From NCBI RefSeq assembly GCF_014839805.1, contig NC_051118.1, positions 10,036,391 through 10,100,390 of the forward strand: a stretch of DNA of 64,000 bases. Direction: 5' to 3'. Positions 11,490 to 23,048 of the stretch are shown here, piece by piece; the first letter of the stretch is position 1, and each line of letters begins with the position of its first letter. The DNA comes from Manduca sexta. Taxonomy: Eukaryota > Arthropoda > Insecta > Lepidoptera > Sphingidae. A model generated the notes under the pieces. It saw only the letters and a list, made by a program, of their open reading frames with translations, did not search any database and was not told the origin of the DNA. Both the position numbers and the translations under genes were made by a program.

Positions 11490-13995
11490 TTAGGGATCGA
11501 TTCCAGCTCCTTTGCCTAGCCTTACACTACTATACTAAAGACATAATTTGTCAACCAATGCAAGAGTTTAAAGTAATATCAACTTTACTGTCACTTTCTA
11601 CGGATTTAATTACAGTGTAACTTTGCCGTTACATTCTGTATGAATGTAGCTGTTTTCTGCATATGGTTAAGTATCACTAAACACTTTATTTCTCTGAATA
11701 TTTTGTGTAAATACTGTTGAGTTAAATACTTTCAAATAGAAACATAGTACTTGCAAAATATAGCTCAGCGGCAGAAATAAACATTGTATTGGTCCCTACC
11801 CAGCCGGCTTATCACATACAAAAACCTATGTAAGTGAAAATAAAAAAATATATTTTCGTTTTAATCTACATGAATGTTTTATAACTTAAACAAAAATTCT
11901 AGTTACATGCAGATTTTAATACAGCGAATGCTTTTACACCCATTGAGATATTTAAAATTCATATTTTCCACATTCATTCTGTTGAATGCCAAACAAGGCC
12001 CTCATGATTCAGATAAAAACACTCGAAAAATATGTTAATTAAATTCTATCTAGATTTTTCGTTAACGTTCGCCTGGATCGCACTATCTCTTTCTACCATG
12101 CACTATTACATGGAGAAGAAACTTATATCAGGCATTTATCTCCCAAGGGATAGGCAGAGGTGTAATCGTGGCACCCATTTTTCGCTAAGGGTCTTCCATC
12201 CCATGATGTGTTAAGAGCGAGACAATCGCATCAATTTTTTTAGACGTGCATCTGATGGTAAGCGATACGATCACTCCGTATTGCTATTGAAATATAATGC
12301 GGGTTGCAACTTATACCTGAGTTATGTTATCGAAATGCCTTGTAGTCTGGCAGCCGGTCTTTTGGGTTCCGATTTAATTAAATGTGCAATAGTATTGTTA
12401 GCTTCCAACCATCAATCACCTCAATTAAAATTTCGGTTTTCAAAAACATCTAAATTATTAAAATATAAGAAACCCCCATAAAATCCTAAAACTAGTTTTA
12501 TTCCAATGTCAAACATTCACATAAACATAAATCATTGAGTTAAATTAGTTTAGCTTATCTCACAGACAGGTAGACATTAATGGACGCCGAGAAAGGGGTA
12601 CAAGTAGATGCACGTACGTCCACTTGCCCAAAAAAAAAAAATCACAAAAATATAAATGAATGAATCTGCAGCAATGAGAACTATGGACCACGGGGGTTTT
12701 TTATGATAAAGCATTTTCGAAAACCCGCGCGGTGAGTACTTGGAAAAAATACCTTATGATATTATGTAGTGCAGTGCGCACATGCACCTCCTTACAACTA
12801 ATTTTGACGGCGCCCATGGACAAATTTGTATTCGTCTTAATTTTAAGAATACCACGTAGCACGTCACTATAAACGCCATGAAATCTCATAAAATATTTTA
12901 TAATCCAAATTATTGTAATATGTACATGGACGAGAAGAGTTTTTCTTATTTTATAAAAGAAATAGATATTTCCTTTTCTTTAAAAAAACATATATCGTAG
13001 ATAAGAAAAGACACGAGCTTACCGAAAACCGACATGTCCGAATCTGGAAAAAATGGCCGAATAATCCAGTTAAATCGAATATCGCCAGAAACGTTCCATC
13101 AAAAAACTGAAGCGTATCGCGTAAACTGCGGACATCTAATTAAACTGGACAGCCGATCGGTCGGGGGGAAAATCCGGCGACTAGTCCGCGTATCCTTGCC
13201 ACCCGGCGCTCCAGTATCAGTCTCGCCTCTCACCGGGCCACACGCGCTCTCTTCAGCTTCCAAAACCTATCCTATCACTGAAACCTAGGCTTAGACTTCG
13301 CGGAAATACTGTCCTTAATTCAATTAGATATAAAGTTTATTTTTTTTAAATAAAATTCGTAGACTCTACAGGTGGTCCCACGCGGTCGCAAATTTCTATC
13401 TCTTTGTCTTAAGTGTCTAAGTGTTGTGAAGTGTTAAAATCAATTATTACCAATTAAATTAAAATATAAAACTAATTTCAAGCGGTAACTTATAAATAAA
13501 TTATAAATAAACTTTCAATCCTTTTCAAATTAAATTAAATTGATAATAGTCATACATTTTTAATTTTATTACCAAGTTAAATTAATTGGCGTGGGAATGA
13601 ATGTTTCCCGGATTAATTGTTGAATTCCTCGCTCGGCGAACTTGTCTGTTATTTCCCGGGAGTGTTTTTTATCAAGGTGTCTCGAGTCTGCTGAAATTCG
13701 TCGACAACTAGAATACGAAAGAGTGAGTGTATCATAATGCGGCAACTGAAAGTATATCGTCCTCCATTGTGAAAACTAAAAGATTGGATGTTTTATGTAT
13801 AAAAAGAAAATGCTTTAAAAACGAAAAAATACGCAATGTTCTGTCTGCCTTTACAATAGTACATAATCCGAAGAGCTAGCAAAAAGCTATATTGTATTTA
13901 AATAAAGTTGGTAACAGCGCGAACGGAGTAACGGCTTCAACCCCACGAGATATTCTTCTGAGATTTTGCTACATTTCCATTCATTATTAATCAGA
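11490..13995. other. Gene-poor stretch
   Basis: Contains a reverse fragment of the family T SINE tail (12127-12215) and a short reverse family B piece (about 12240-12275). 13010-13290 is a GC-richer island with an 84-codon open frame from 13034. That frame (start MSESGKNGRI, many R, P and S) resembles no protein I know and has no splice context, so I do not call it a gene; the island could be regulatory. Confidence 0.4.
12127..12215 (-). repeat. Family T SINE, 3' fragment
   Basis: On the plus strand it shows the reverse of the SINE tail: CCAAGGGATAGGCAGAGGTG, then a CCCATTTTTCGCTAAG block, then CATCCCATGATGTG. Confidence 0.65.
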
Positions 13996-14215
13996 TCTCT
14001 TGGCCTAGTCGCAGCGTAACTAGGCTACGAATCTGGTATTGGGTTCGATTCCCAAGTCGGTATGTTCAGTTTTGAAACACGTTTTGCCTCGGACTTTTAA
14101 CTCCAAGGGTTAAGTAAAAACTAAATCAAATTCTTGACGTTTGAAAAGGATGTTGTGCTGACCCCACATACGAGGAGAATAGGCACAGGCGATAAAGATA
14201 ACATTTACATCTTGT
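13996..14215 (+). repeat. Family T SINE (tRNA-derived)
   Basis: A B-box GGGTTCGATTCCC at about 14040-14052 lies downstream of an A-box-like TTGGCCTAGTCGCAG. The body is diverged from the other T copies and ends in ACCCCACATACGAGGAGAAT. This is a tRNA-like head, not a functional tRNA gene: no cloverleaf closes around it. Confidence 0.6.
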
Positions 14216-14489
14216 TTTAACAATTAAGTAAAACAACCTAAAGAAAACAAAGTCCGTAAGAATTCCGGAGATATATTAAGTCCATCAACCCGCATTGAAC
14301 CATGGTTGCTGCCCCGACCTTTCTCAACCAAAACTACATACTAAGTGCTATACTATATCTTATATTTTAACGTGAATCGCGACCAAAGTCACGGGTAAAA
14401 CCTAGTTAATATTCAAAGTATCGCGTGGGAGCTAAAACTAATCTTCTAACTAATATATAGTTTTAAATTGCATACGTCATTCTCTTAAA

Positions 14490-15030
14490 CTAGGTGATGC
14501 TCGCGGCTTCGCCCTCGTGAATAGCCTTCCATAGTATTACCTGTCCGAGGCTAGCTTATTTATTAAAAATCAGATTAGAAAATCCATTACTTCCCAACCG
14601 CAGCAAATTAGAAGGATAAAAAATTGCCTATTTGTTAATCTAGAGCATGGTCTACCCGTCAAGCGGCGATAGTCTAGTTGGGTGTGGAACGGACTGCCAA
14701 GACGAATGTCCGCAGGTTCAAATACCAAGGGCACACACCTCTGGCTTTTCTAAACTCATGTGTGTATTTTTTGTGAATTTATCGTTCGCTTTAACGGTGA
14801 AGGAAAACATCGTGAGGAAACCTGCACATCTGAGAAGTTCTCTATAGGAATTTCGAAGGTGTGTGAAGTCTACCAATCCGCACTATGCCAGCGTGGTGGC
14901 CTAAGGCCTAATCCCTCTCAGTAGTAGAGGAGGCCCGTGCTCAGCAGTGGGCAAGTACATACAGGGCTGATATTATTATTATGGTCTACCCGTATTAAAA
15001 ATGTCTTGCAAATCTCTGTTACACGCTATG
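14490..15030 (-). mobile_element. Helitron remnant split by a SINE
   Basis: CTAG at 14490-14493 followed by GCTCGCGGCTTCGCCCTCG marks a Helitron 3' end on the minus strand. The element continues to about 14646, is broken by the family A SINE (14660-14980), and resumes at 14981 with the repeated 13-base target ATGGTCTACCCGT. Confidence 0.7.
14660..14980 (+). repeat. Family A SINE with 13-bp target duplication
   Basis: Full-length copy: AGCGGCGATAGTCTAGTTGG head, B-box GGTTCAAATACC, body, and a GGGCTGATATTATTATT tail. It is flanked by perfect ATGGTCTACCCGT repeats (14647-14659 and 14981-14993), the sign of LINE-driven target-primed insertion. This copy fixes the ends of the family. Confidence 0.93.
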
Positions 15031-15488
15031 CTCATTTAGCAATAAACAATACTGATACTATATCATCGGCCTGTCCAATTAAGATGCACTTATAAGCTCA
15101 CAAAATCGTAGATGTTGAAGTTGGCCACCCGTCTCGATATTATGCTGACGTAGAAATCGTTTTATTTTTCAAATAACTCACATAGATTTACAGATTTTTC
15201 ACTTAATTATAAAATTTTTACTATATTTTGTTAATATCCGATAGTGTCGAAGGAAAGTTTCTCTATTTGATACGTAGGTCCCCTACGTCTCCGAAAGGTA
15301 GACATTGGTTAAGAAGCCAAAAGTCACCCAGGAGGCATTTGCGTCTAAAAGCCGGTGATATAAACATACACTGATCCCTCAGGACTGGGAATGTACTTAA
15401 GCTGGATTTTTAAAATCTCTACAAGTATTTTAAACTAACGTAAGCTCGGAGAGACTTTTTAAATCCATTTTAAATACATACTCTTATT

Positions 15489-15696
15489 TTTTAAGGTTAG
15501 GCAGAGATAGATCACACCTACTTTTCATTAGCAATTTTAAGCTCCATGTAATAAGGCAGCGAGTCATTTTCCATTTACCTGACACAATTCTACACTTCGG
15601 TCTGACACAGAAAAAGACATCAATTTTCCCAACCCAGGAATCGAAACCGAGACCTCTGCACAGCAGTCGTATCATATATAACGCCACTAAAGCCAT
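15489..15696 (-). repeat. Family T SINE
   Basis: Reverse copy. The B-box complement is GGAATCGAAACCG (about 15638), then CAGCAGTCGTATCATA. The tail side has the reverse of 'TAGGTGTGATC' and 'TCTCTGCCTAACC'. Confidence 0.65.
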
Positions 15697-16217
15697 CAAA
15701 TTATACCTTTCTATAAAAATCTATTTCGGTCGAACTCATACCAATTTCAAGAGATAAATGAACACAGCCTATAAAGCCTTAGAAAACTCATTAAGCTATC
15801 ACTTGTCGAGCATCTGTCGTTAAGCCTAGTTAGAGCTCACCATGACTTGAGAATTCTCGAAAGTACATAAAAAATTACGCTGCGAATAAAAGGCGTGTCG
15901 TATGCTGGTACTGTGGGTTCCGTAGTATTTGAGTAAGCTTTATATTTTCTGGTTGACATAACAGTATTGACTGTATGTTCTTCTCTTACCAGTAGATTTT
16001 TTTGAGCATTTCTTCACTTACCATCAGGTGTAGTGAAGACACATTGTCGTGACCTTAGAAAAAATATCATCTGAATTTTTTCACCTCTATTATGGAGATT
16101 TGCGCAACATATTTTTAAGCAGGTTGAAGAAAAGCATTAGCTAAGCCTACTGCCTGCTGCGTCGCCTACTAACCCCCTCTAAGGAACCCTTGACCGCATA
16201 AATTGCGTAAACAAACT

Positions 16218-16298
16218 CACACGGTATTACGTTCCCTGGGAATTAAACCCAGAACCTCCTGTTCCACAATCTATTTACGCCACCACTAGGCCAGCAGA
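16218..16298 (-). repeat. Family T SINE, head fragment
   Basis: Reverse tRNA-like head: GGAATTAAACCCAGAACCTC includes the B-box complement, followed by ACGCCACCACTAGGCCAGC, the A-box side. Confidence 0.55.
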
Positions 16299-16521
16299 GC
16301 AACAGTTAGAAACAAGGCAACTGAGTGCTAGATCTCTCGTACGGGTGAGTTCTTAATTGGGATCATTCTGACTAACCCTAAGTTGCAGTGCACAAGTGCT
16401 AATTTGCTTTAAAAGGCATTGTAGCCAAAGAGTACTGGGCATTATGCGATGTAATCTAATATCTCAGAACGATGGACGTAGTTTAATGCCACACAAAGTT
16501 CTACGTGCCATATTAATAAAT

Positions 16522-16735
16522 AGAACTCAGTTTTGCTCTGAAATGCAATACCAGCAAAGAAAGAGAAATAGTTTGAGAGGCAGTCTAGTAAAAATCAGCC
16601 TCTCAAACTCTTCCTTATTTAATAAACATATCGATGGATAGAACTCAGTGTCGCTATGATATGTGATATCAGCAAAGACGCTGTCGAGTAAAAGTCAGCA
16701 TCTCAAGATCTTCCCCATATAACAAACAGATCTCA
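16522..16735 (+). repeat. Diverged 118-bp direct repeat pair
   Basis: Two units start at 16522 and 16640 with AGAACTCAG and share CAGCAAAGA and a TAAAARTCAGC block, diverging elsewhere. Unit 1 contains a perfect 11-bp hairpin (16571-16581 with 16598-16608). No family identified. Confidence 0.6.
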
Positions 16736-17766
16736 ACATTTCAACTGATATCTTAAGTGACAGTATATGACGGATGTTGAGAGCTGAGTTTCGTATCTCA
16801 AACATAACCCAACTGACAACAGAAGCTTAAATGGCGGCTCAAGTATTGTTTACTAAATAGTTCAATCATCTACTTAAGATCCTACTCAAAGGTGAGATGG
16901 GTTTACTAATACGGCTCTAGATTTCGCTACTTTTTAATTGTTTATGTAGACTAACGTAAGGCAACGGTAGGTAATTGCTTGGTTGTGCCTCTGGTATTGT
17001 TTTAGTCAATGAGCGGTAGATGCTACCTAGCATTAGGCAGACTGTTTGCTCGCTTACCTACAAAGGTAATAAAAAAAACTACAGATTCAAATATATTATA
17101 TACATACATTTCATTATGGACAATCGTAGTAGCAGCACGTGATGCTCATAAAAGAAGCATGATCTCTTAATAAAATTATGACCCATTCCAAAATTGACAA
17201 TTGGTGGGAATCGTCAAGCATCCAATTTCTGTTTGCGACCTTTTAGTTTTTTCCCTTTTTTTCATGTTATAGGTTTCATTTTTACCTATCTTTAATAATC
17301 TCAATTTATAGCAACTTCAAAAAAAAGGTAGCAAACAAAAATTAGTTTTCTGACAACTGCCACAAATTAACAATTTTGAAATAGGTCATTATTTTATTAA
17401 GAGTGCGATATATAGGTTGCAAAAATAATGAAATTGAATAATTACAATACAAAATTAATAAACATGAAATTGTGTGGGTTTGTAATAATTTCTCCGGGAC
17501 CCTAAAACAATTTAAAATTGATTTTAGATATAATAGGCATACGGTATATTTATGTTTGCATATAAATCTATATCTAATATACATCTTTTTTCTTTCCTGC
17601 CAGCTCGAGCTTCTTTGTTTACTTTGAACTCTTTCATCTTTTTTACGTCCAATATAAAATGTCTGTAGTTATATAAAAGACTTAATTTGAGTAATAATTA
17701 AATATTCTCATGTACCTTGTCATAAATACAACTATGTTCGCCTACGTGATGAATAAAGCATTTTTA

Positions 17767-17977
17767 TCTACACATATTATAAAACAAAGTTCTCTTTTCT
17801 GTCTGTATGTTATCAATTTTCTCAAAATCTTCTGAACGGATTTTTATGAAATTTGGTATGGAGACAGTTAAAGACCCTGGAAAGGTTATAGGCTACTTTC
17901 TATCCCGAAAATATGTAGATAGCAAGACTAATCCCTGAAAAATCCTTCCCGCGAGCGAAGCCGCGAGCAATAGCTAG
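17767..17977 (+). mobile_element. Non-autonomous Helitron, complete ends
   Basis: Starts TCTACACATATTATAAAAC and ends CCCGCGAGCGAAGCCGCGAG then CAATAG and CTAG (17974-17977), followed by T. The terminal hairpin stem CCGCGAG/GCGGC-type is visible. Internal phrases match the copies at 8414 and 40457. Confidence 0.82.
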
Positions 17978-18439
17978 TTATTTTATATTTACTAATATTA
18001 TTAAAAATAATGCAACGTGTTCTCTGTTTTATCACACTTTTACACAACGTTTGCTAATCGTGGGACATTTGTACTATAGCGAATTCCGAGTTAATTCTGA
18101 GCAGAATAACCAATAATCCGATGTAAAACTCGAACCCCAGTCCTGAGCTCAGTTGTATTACAATACAGCCATACCACAATCAGTCAGACGGCAAACTAAT
18201 TTAAACTGACGGAATTTTAATACATATTACTAGTTTAATTGTTTCATTTCATTTTACATTTCACAATGATTTTAATCGGTTTTCTATGAAATTGCGGTAA
18301 ACCGACAAAGCCAATTTATAGAACAATATGAAATGGTCAGAATAGTATTATAAAATACAAAAGCTTTATTGTCTATATCACAAGTTATAATAATAACAAG
18401 CAACGCACTGCGTCACGTTTGATGATGATTCTTTCCTAA
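17978..18439. other. No feature seen
   Basis: AT-rich sequence; ACTCGAACCCCAGTCCTGAG at about 18127 may be a scrap of a reverse tRNA-like SINE head. Confidence 0.35.
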
Positions 18440-18770
18440 CCGAATTTTGGCTATGGCGGCCAATCTCAACGGAGATCAGCCAGTGCACGACTGTGTGCGC
18501 AATATACAAGCACTCTCTGTTCCTTCACTCTCATAGTCCGGTGAGACGGCAATCCGCCATGACCGAAGAGATCAGGCGCAGTACCAACGACTTTACGTAT
18601 TTTCCGAGGCATGGGGTTATCACACCAACTTCCTGACTCCGAGCTGCGACTGAGTATTCATAGATGTAAAAACCCAGTCACAATCATTTTGGCCCGACCA
18701 GGGATTCGAACTCAGGACGATCGCGATAGTTGTACTCATGTCTTGTACTATCACAATTACGCCACCGCGG
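18440..18770 (-). repeat. Long family T SINE
   Basis: Reverse copy with a clear head: B-box complement GGGATTCGAACTCAGGAC at about 18700, followed by the A-box side ATTACGCCACCGCGGG. It extends further than the other T copies, to GCTATGGCGGCCAATCTCAA at 18450, so this may be a different subfamily. Confidence 0.65.
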
Positions 18771-18795
18771 GTGTCACGTTCAAGAGAGTAGATAT

Positions 18796-18884
18796 TAGCA
18801 TACAGAATACCATTCCACGCAAAATTCACGAAGAAAATGTAACACGGCCGAGTTACAAGTTTACATTGTCATAGAAAATAAGGC
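18796..18884 (+). mobile_element. Family D MITE, right half only
   Basis: Contains CATACAGAATACCATTCCAC, ACACGGCCG and a degraded right end (AAAATAAGGCT). It directly abuts the full copy that starts at 18887, so the two lie head to tail. Confidence 0.7.
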
Positions 18885-18886
18885 TG

Positions 18887-19063
18887 GGGCCTTATTCTCT
18901 ATCCCGCACGTTATTTTAACAGTGCGTAACAACCACGTAACACAACACATCATGTTTAGGACTATAGACATTTGGCTTACAGAATACCATTCCACGCACA
19001 TTTCTCAAAGATAACATGATACAGCCGCATTACGCGTTTACACTATCATACAGAATAAGGGCC
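18887..19063 (+). mobile_element. Family D MITE, full copy
   Basis: Terminal inverted repeats GGGCCTTATTCT and AGAATAAGGGCC; 177 bp; no coding capacity. Flanked by CTG (18884-18886) and CAG (19064-19066), which fits a 3-bp CWG target seen in the other copies (22766, 44655), with one mismatch here. Confidence 0.85.
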
Positions 19064-19325
19064 CAGATTAGTAAATATTCTAAACTTCTGGGATATTCGT
19101 ACCTTCAAACGTAAATGTTACATTTCCAAAAATAACCGTGTAATCCGATTACAAATCCAGCGACAGATGGGGTCTTGTTTGTTCGACAAAGGGCCCTCGG
19201 GGAAACCTTTTGAAGGGACCTTGAAAATCAATTGTCATCATACTAGACCTCGGATGTATTTATAAAATGTAGAAGAAAATATTAAAAAAAATTTAGATAT
19301 CTATCTGCGAGAGTTTGTTTAGTCT

Positions 19326-19552
19326 ACACACACATTCACACCTTTTACAGGGTAGACAGAGGTGCTACCTCTTTTCGTCCTGTGTATTCCGTCTCATGAC
19401 GTGATAGTAGCGTGCCTATCGTCAATTGGAGCACAGATTTCATACTCCGGGCTGATACTGAGCCGGAAAATTGATTTTGATTCTCGTCAATTCGAACCTG
19501 AGACGCTAGATTTTTACAGAATGTAATACGACTACGTCACTTAGGCAATGTT
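19326..19552 (-). repeat. Family T SINE
   Basis: Reverse copy: AGGGTAGACAGAGGTGCTAC tail, CCGTCTCATGACGTGATAG, CGGGCTGATACTGAGCCGG body, then the B-box complement CAATTCGAACCTGAGACG. Confidence 0.75.
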
Positions 19553-19640
19553 TAGGTTCTGTTTAATCTATTCCTGCCGAACAGTATACTGTTTTGTTAT
19601 GCTTTGAGGACATAGTCAGTATCAATAATATAATAATAAT

Positions 19641-19825
19641 ATCAGCCCTGTAATACATACTGTCCCATTGCTGGGCACGGGCCTCCTCTACTACTGAGAG
19701 GGACTGAGCTTTTAGTCCATCACGCTGGCCTAGTACGGATTGGTAGACTTCGCTCACCCTCAGAATTCCCATAGAGAACTTTTCAAGTATGCAAGTTTCC
19801 TCAAGATGTTTTCTTTCATCGTTCA
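19641..19825 (-). repeat. Family A SINE, 5'-truncated
   Basis: Reverse copy running from ATCAGCCCTGTAATACATAC to the TTTCATCGTTCAGTG region. The tRNA-like head is missing. Confidence 0.8.
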
Positions 19826-19907
19826 GTGTCATTTATTAGTACAATAAAAACTAATGTCCATTATTTATAAAGAGGACGAGTATAGTGGAATGCGACTGTA
19901 TTTCTAA

Positions 19908-20089
19908 CTAGTTATTGATCGCGGTTCCGCCTACATGTAAATATTTCCGGAGTAAAGGTCCTGCTTTATGTGTTATCCACTCGGGAGTAATATAGCTTCC
20001 TATTAGTGAATAAAACTTTCAAAATCGGTTAGTAGTTCTTGCGATTAGCTTGTTCAAACAAACTCTTCAGCTGAATGTATTAGTATAGA
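19908..20089 (-). mobile_element. Non-autonomous Helitron, complete ends
   Basis: On the minus strand TCTATACTAATACATTCAGC begins at 20089 after an A, and the 3' end is GGCGGAACCGCGATCAATAA then CTAG (19908-19911), followed by T. A member of the same subfamily that is nested in the Harbinger copies. Confidence 0.82.
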
Positions 20090-20127
20090 TTCGTGAAGCT
20101 ACTGTTTCTAAGCTTACATATATTGAA

Positions 20128-20273
20128 TCCAGTGTAACTACTGGACATAATAAGACTTAGCATGTCACGTCTCAGGATGGCGAGTGCAGTGGAATACCTA
20201 ACAATACTCATATCGCTTACCATCAGGCGAACGGCAAGCTCGTCTCGTTATTCAAAAGTAATAAAAAAACTAT
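20128..20273 (+). repeat. Family B repeat, 3' half
   Basis: Runs from CCAGTGTAACTACTGGACAT to CATCAGGCGAACGGCAAGC plus an A-rich tail; the first half is missing. Confidence 0.75.
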
Positions 20274-20638
20274 CAGGCAAATCAGCTCCTCAGATTCAAG
20301 TAATCTGAAATGAATTCGGGGAATATATTGACGTCACGAAAGCCGCGAATTCACCTTAACACATCTTGTAAGTTATCAAATTGCTTCAACACCTTATGAC
20401 ACGTGTTGTAACTTATCAAAAATACTCTTATGTCCTTAGAAGCTTAGGTATATATTTATGTGATTATCAGTTCTATAGTTTTTGAAACGTGCATGACAAG
20501 TTGTCTCCTCTGCAGCTGATGTTAAGTGAAGTTGAGTCCAATAGAATGTCGAGAGACGATTACTCCCGCAGTGGACACCATTATACCAGCCTATTGGAAT
20601 CTTTATCAGTGCTATATAAAGCCCTTCAACTTTAAGTT

Positions 20639-20800
20639 ATTCTTCTTCTTCTTCTTAATCGTTCCCCCATTGCTGAGGATCTTGACTCCTTCTGCGTTTT
20701 GAAATCTGTTTCCAGTTGGTACGATCCGTTGCCTGATGAAGAGCGTTGCTGATGGATATGTCCAGCAGTTCGAAGATCTGGTTTAGGCTCTTAGCTACAA
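20639..20800 (-). mobile_element. RTE-type LINE 3' end fragment
   Basis: Reverse copy whose minus strand would code the extreme C-terminus of a LINE reverse transcriptase protein (the stretch read as NWKQISKRRRSQDP in one frame). The plus strand starts with CTTCTTCTTCTTAATCG, the simple-repeat tail of the element. A longer relative lies at 46513-46735. Confidence 0.6.
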
Positions 20801-21112
20801 AGAAAAGAATATGTCAAGTATAAAGACAAAACCGCACCAAAATATATATTACGAGCTCATTGCGAAAACGTGTGTTTAGCTAGTGGGGACAAATTTCAAC
20901 TTTTTTATTGTTCCTCGTAAAATGTTACGGCTTCAGTATGTTTAACAAACGTTGAATAAGCTAAGTAATAAAATTTAACAAATTTTATCCACGTTCTAAT
21001 AATATTTCTACTCACGTCCGAGCAGTTGATTCGTTTAGTGTTTGCGCCATAAAAATCTATACTTATATAAATGCGAAACTACTAAAACGATTGGATATGG
21101 AGTAATGTTAAC

Positions 21113-21436
21113 GCATCGATAGCCTAGTTGGGTGTGGAACGGACTGCCGAGACGATTGTCCGCAGGTACAAAACCAAATGGCACACACTTCTAACTTTTC
21201 TAAAGAAATATGTGTGTATTCTTTGTGAATTATCGCTTGCTTAAACGGTGAAGGAAAACATTGTGAGGAAACCTGCATACCTGAGAAGTTCTCTACAGGA
21301 ATTTTTAGGGTGTGTGAAGTCTACCATTCTACACTAGGCCAGCGTGGTGGACTAAGGCCTAATTCCTCTCAGTAGTAAAGGAGGCCCGTGCAGCAGTGGC
21401 ACAGTATATAAAGTTACAGGGCTGATGATGATGATG
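21113..21436 (+). repeat. Family A SINE, full copy
   Basis: Head ATAGCCTAGTTGGGTGTGG, B-box GGTACAAAACC (weakened), body, and a GGGCTGATGATGATGATGA tail. The tail differs from the TATTATT tail of the copy at 14660. Confidence 0.85.
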
Positions 21437-22765
21437 AACGTTAAACCTAAGAAAGGATGCAGCATACAGCCGCGGCAAAGGATGAAGTTTTATGGAAGGG
21501 AATCCGACACAACTTATAGGTACTAATATGCATAAATGTGGTCTGCAAATCGTTCTAATGATAATTAGATTTTATATAAATTACGAAAGAGATGCTGGCA
21601 CGAATCGGGTTATATGGACCCTTAGCTACTAGCCTATAGGCATTTTTTTTAGTATATATCACTGGGTTATTTCTACGTGAATGAAACTGTGAGCCAAAGC
21701 CAGCGTCAAAAAGCTAATGTAATCAAATTTTACAAAATTCGTCCATGTTCTGAAAACACGTCCAGCCACGAGACGAAAAGGTCATTTAACGACAAAATTA
21801 GCACAAATACAAAATTCCAAATCCAAATACGTTAACTACAAACATATTTTTCTTTATGTGAAGTAAAGCAAATACTGTTTATTTTTGTGAAGACAACATT
21901 TTTGATATGAAGGCAAAATAAAAAATTATATAATGTTTGGGTGGTGTTACTACTGCTTATGGGGAATACCGTTTACAATCAGCCGAGCGGCATACTCGCC
22001 TCATCATTCAATTGCATTCATCATCATCATCATCAGCCGCAGGATGTCCACATGGGCCTCCCCCAAAGATTTCTAGATCAACCTATAGGAAGCGGTCCAC
22101 ATCCAGCGACCTTCTGCTATTTTTATTGGGTCATCTGTTCACCTCAGTTGGAGCTGCATCTGTTGTTATTTGATCTGTTTCATCTGTCAAAGTTATTGCA
22201 TGTATTAAAATCTAAATGATTCCATTGGTTCAATAAATTATTTCTTTTAAATCGGTTGTCTATAAAAATGCTGTACAAAATACATTTTATTTATGCTACA
22301 ACTGCATTGGTTACCAAAAAACCTGAATTTTCCGATTACTTATACTCAGTTGCATAACCTGCAAGTCAACTTTCCTCACCCAATTTAAAAAAAATAGATG
22401 TAAATATTTAACGAAAAAACGCTTTTCACTCATCACTTCATGCCAATGCAAAGTTCTTTATTAGCCGACATAGCCGCGTGGGGTGCAATTTATAAACTGC
22501 TAGCATTTAAAACATTTATAAGTTTAAACAAATAAATCGTTTAACATAAAGTGCGTATTTTGTATATCTGTTCGTTTATTTATATCATTATATAGTTTTA
22601 ATGAGATTCATTAGCAAGTGTTGAAAAATTTTACACACGCTATCGGAACGTTTACGTACGAACTGCGAAATGCAGCAGGCACACAAAATAATAGTAGTCA
22701 ATATATTTTTTTATCAGTATCTAGGTGTTCCTCACGTTTTCCCTTAGTGTCCCACTTTCCAGCAG
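21437..22765. other. Mostly unassigned, with two short repeats
   Basis: 21940-22015 is a family B 3' fragment (ATACCGTTTACAATCAGCC is its degraded end). It is joined to the reverse RTE tail at 22018-22195. The rest shows no gene. Confidence 0.4.
22018..22195 (-). mobile_element. RTE-type LINE 3' end fragment
   Basis: Plus strand reads CATCATCATCATCATCAGCC, GATGTCCACATGGGCCTCC and CCAAAGATTTCTAGATC, the reverse of the common lepidopteran RTE 3' end (coding for a 'W..A..R..W..LEEA' C-terminus, then a TGATGATG tail). Confidence 0.65.
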
Positions 22766-22946
22766 GGGCCGTATTCTCTATCCCGCACGTTATTTTTAAC
22801 AGTGCGTAACAAGCCCACGTAACACAAAGCATCTTGTTTAGGACTATAGACATTTGGTTTTACAGAATACCATTCCACGATAATTTCTCGAAGATAACAT
22901 GACACGGCCGCGTTACGCGTTTACACTATCATACAGAATAAGGACC
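22766..22946 (+). mobile_element. Family D MITE, full copy with CAG duplication
   Basis: TIRs GGGCCGTATTCT and AGAATAAGGACC, 181 bp, flanked by perfect CAG on both sides (22763-22765 and 22947-22949). The body matches 18887-19063 closely. Confidence 0.88.
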
Positions 22947-23048
22947 CAGGCTAGAAAATAGTAGTAGTCATTGTAAACATTTTTATCAGGGTCTAGGTAT
23001 CGCCTACGATTTTCCCCAAGTGAATTGATACAAATAGCACTGCTGTTG

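Larger units (their letters stand above)
15697..17766. other. Gene-free stretch
   Basis: Apart from the SINE fragment at 16218-16298 and the 118-bp repeat pair, I see no gene. A short TTACCATCAGGTGTAGTG at about 16020 is a family C terminal scrap. Reading frames here are short and without known motifs. Confidence 0.4.

Noticed and set aside
13034..13288. 84-codon open frame in a GC-rich island
   Set aside because: No recognisable domain, no splice signals and no relatives that I know; GC-rich sequence yields long frames by chance.
14041..14055. Possible true tRNA genes at B-box sequences (also 23650, 18700, 25660)
   Set aside because: Each lies in a dispersed SINE copy, and no complete cloverleaf with an acceptor stem can be closed.
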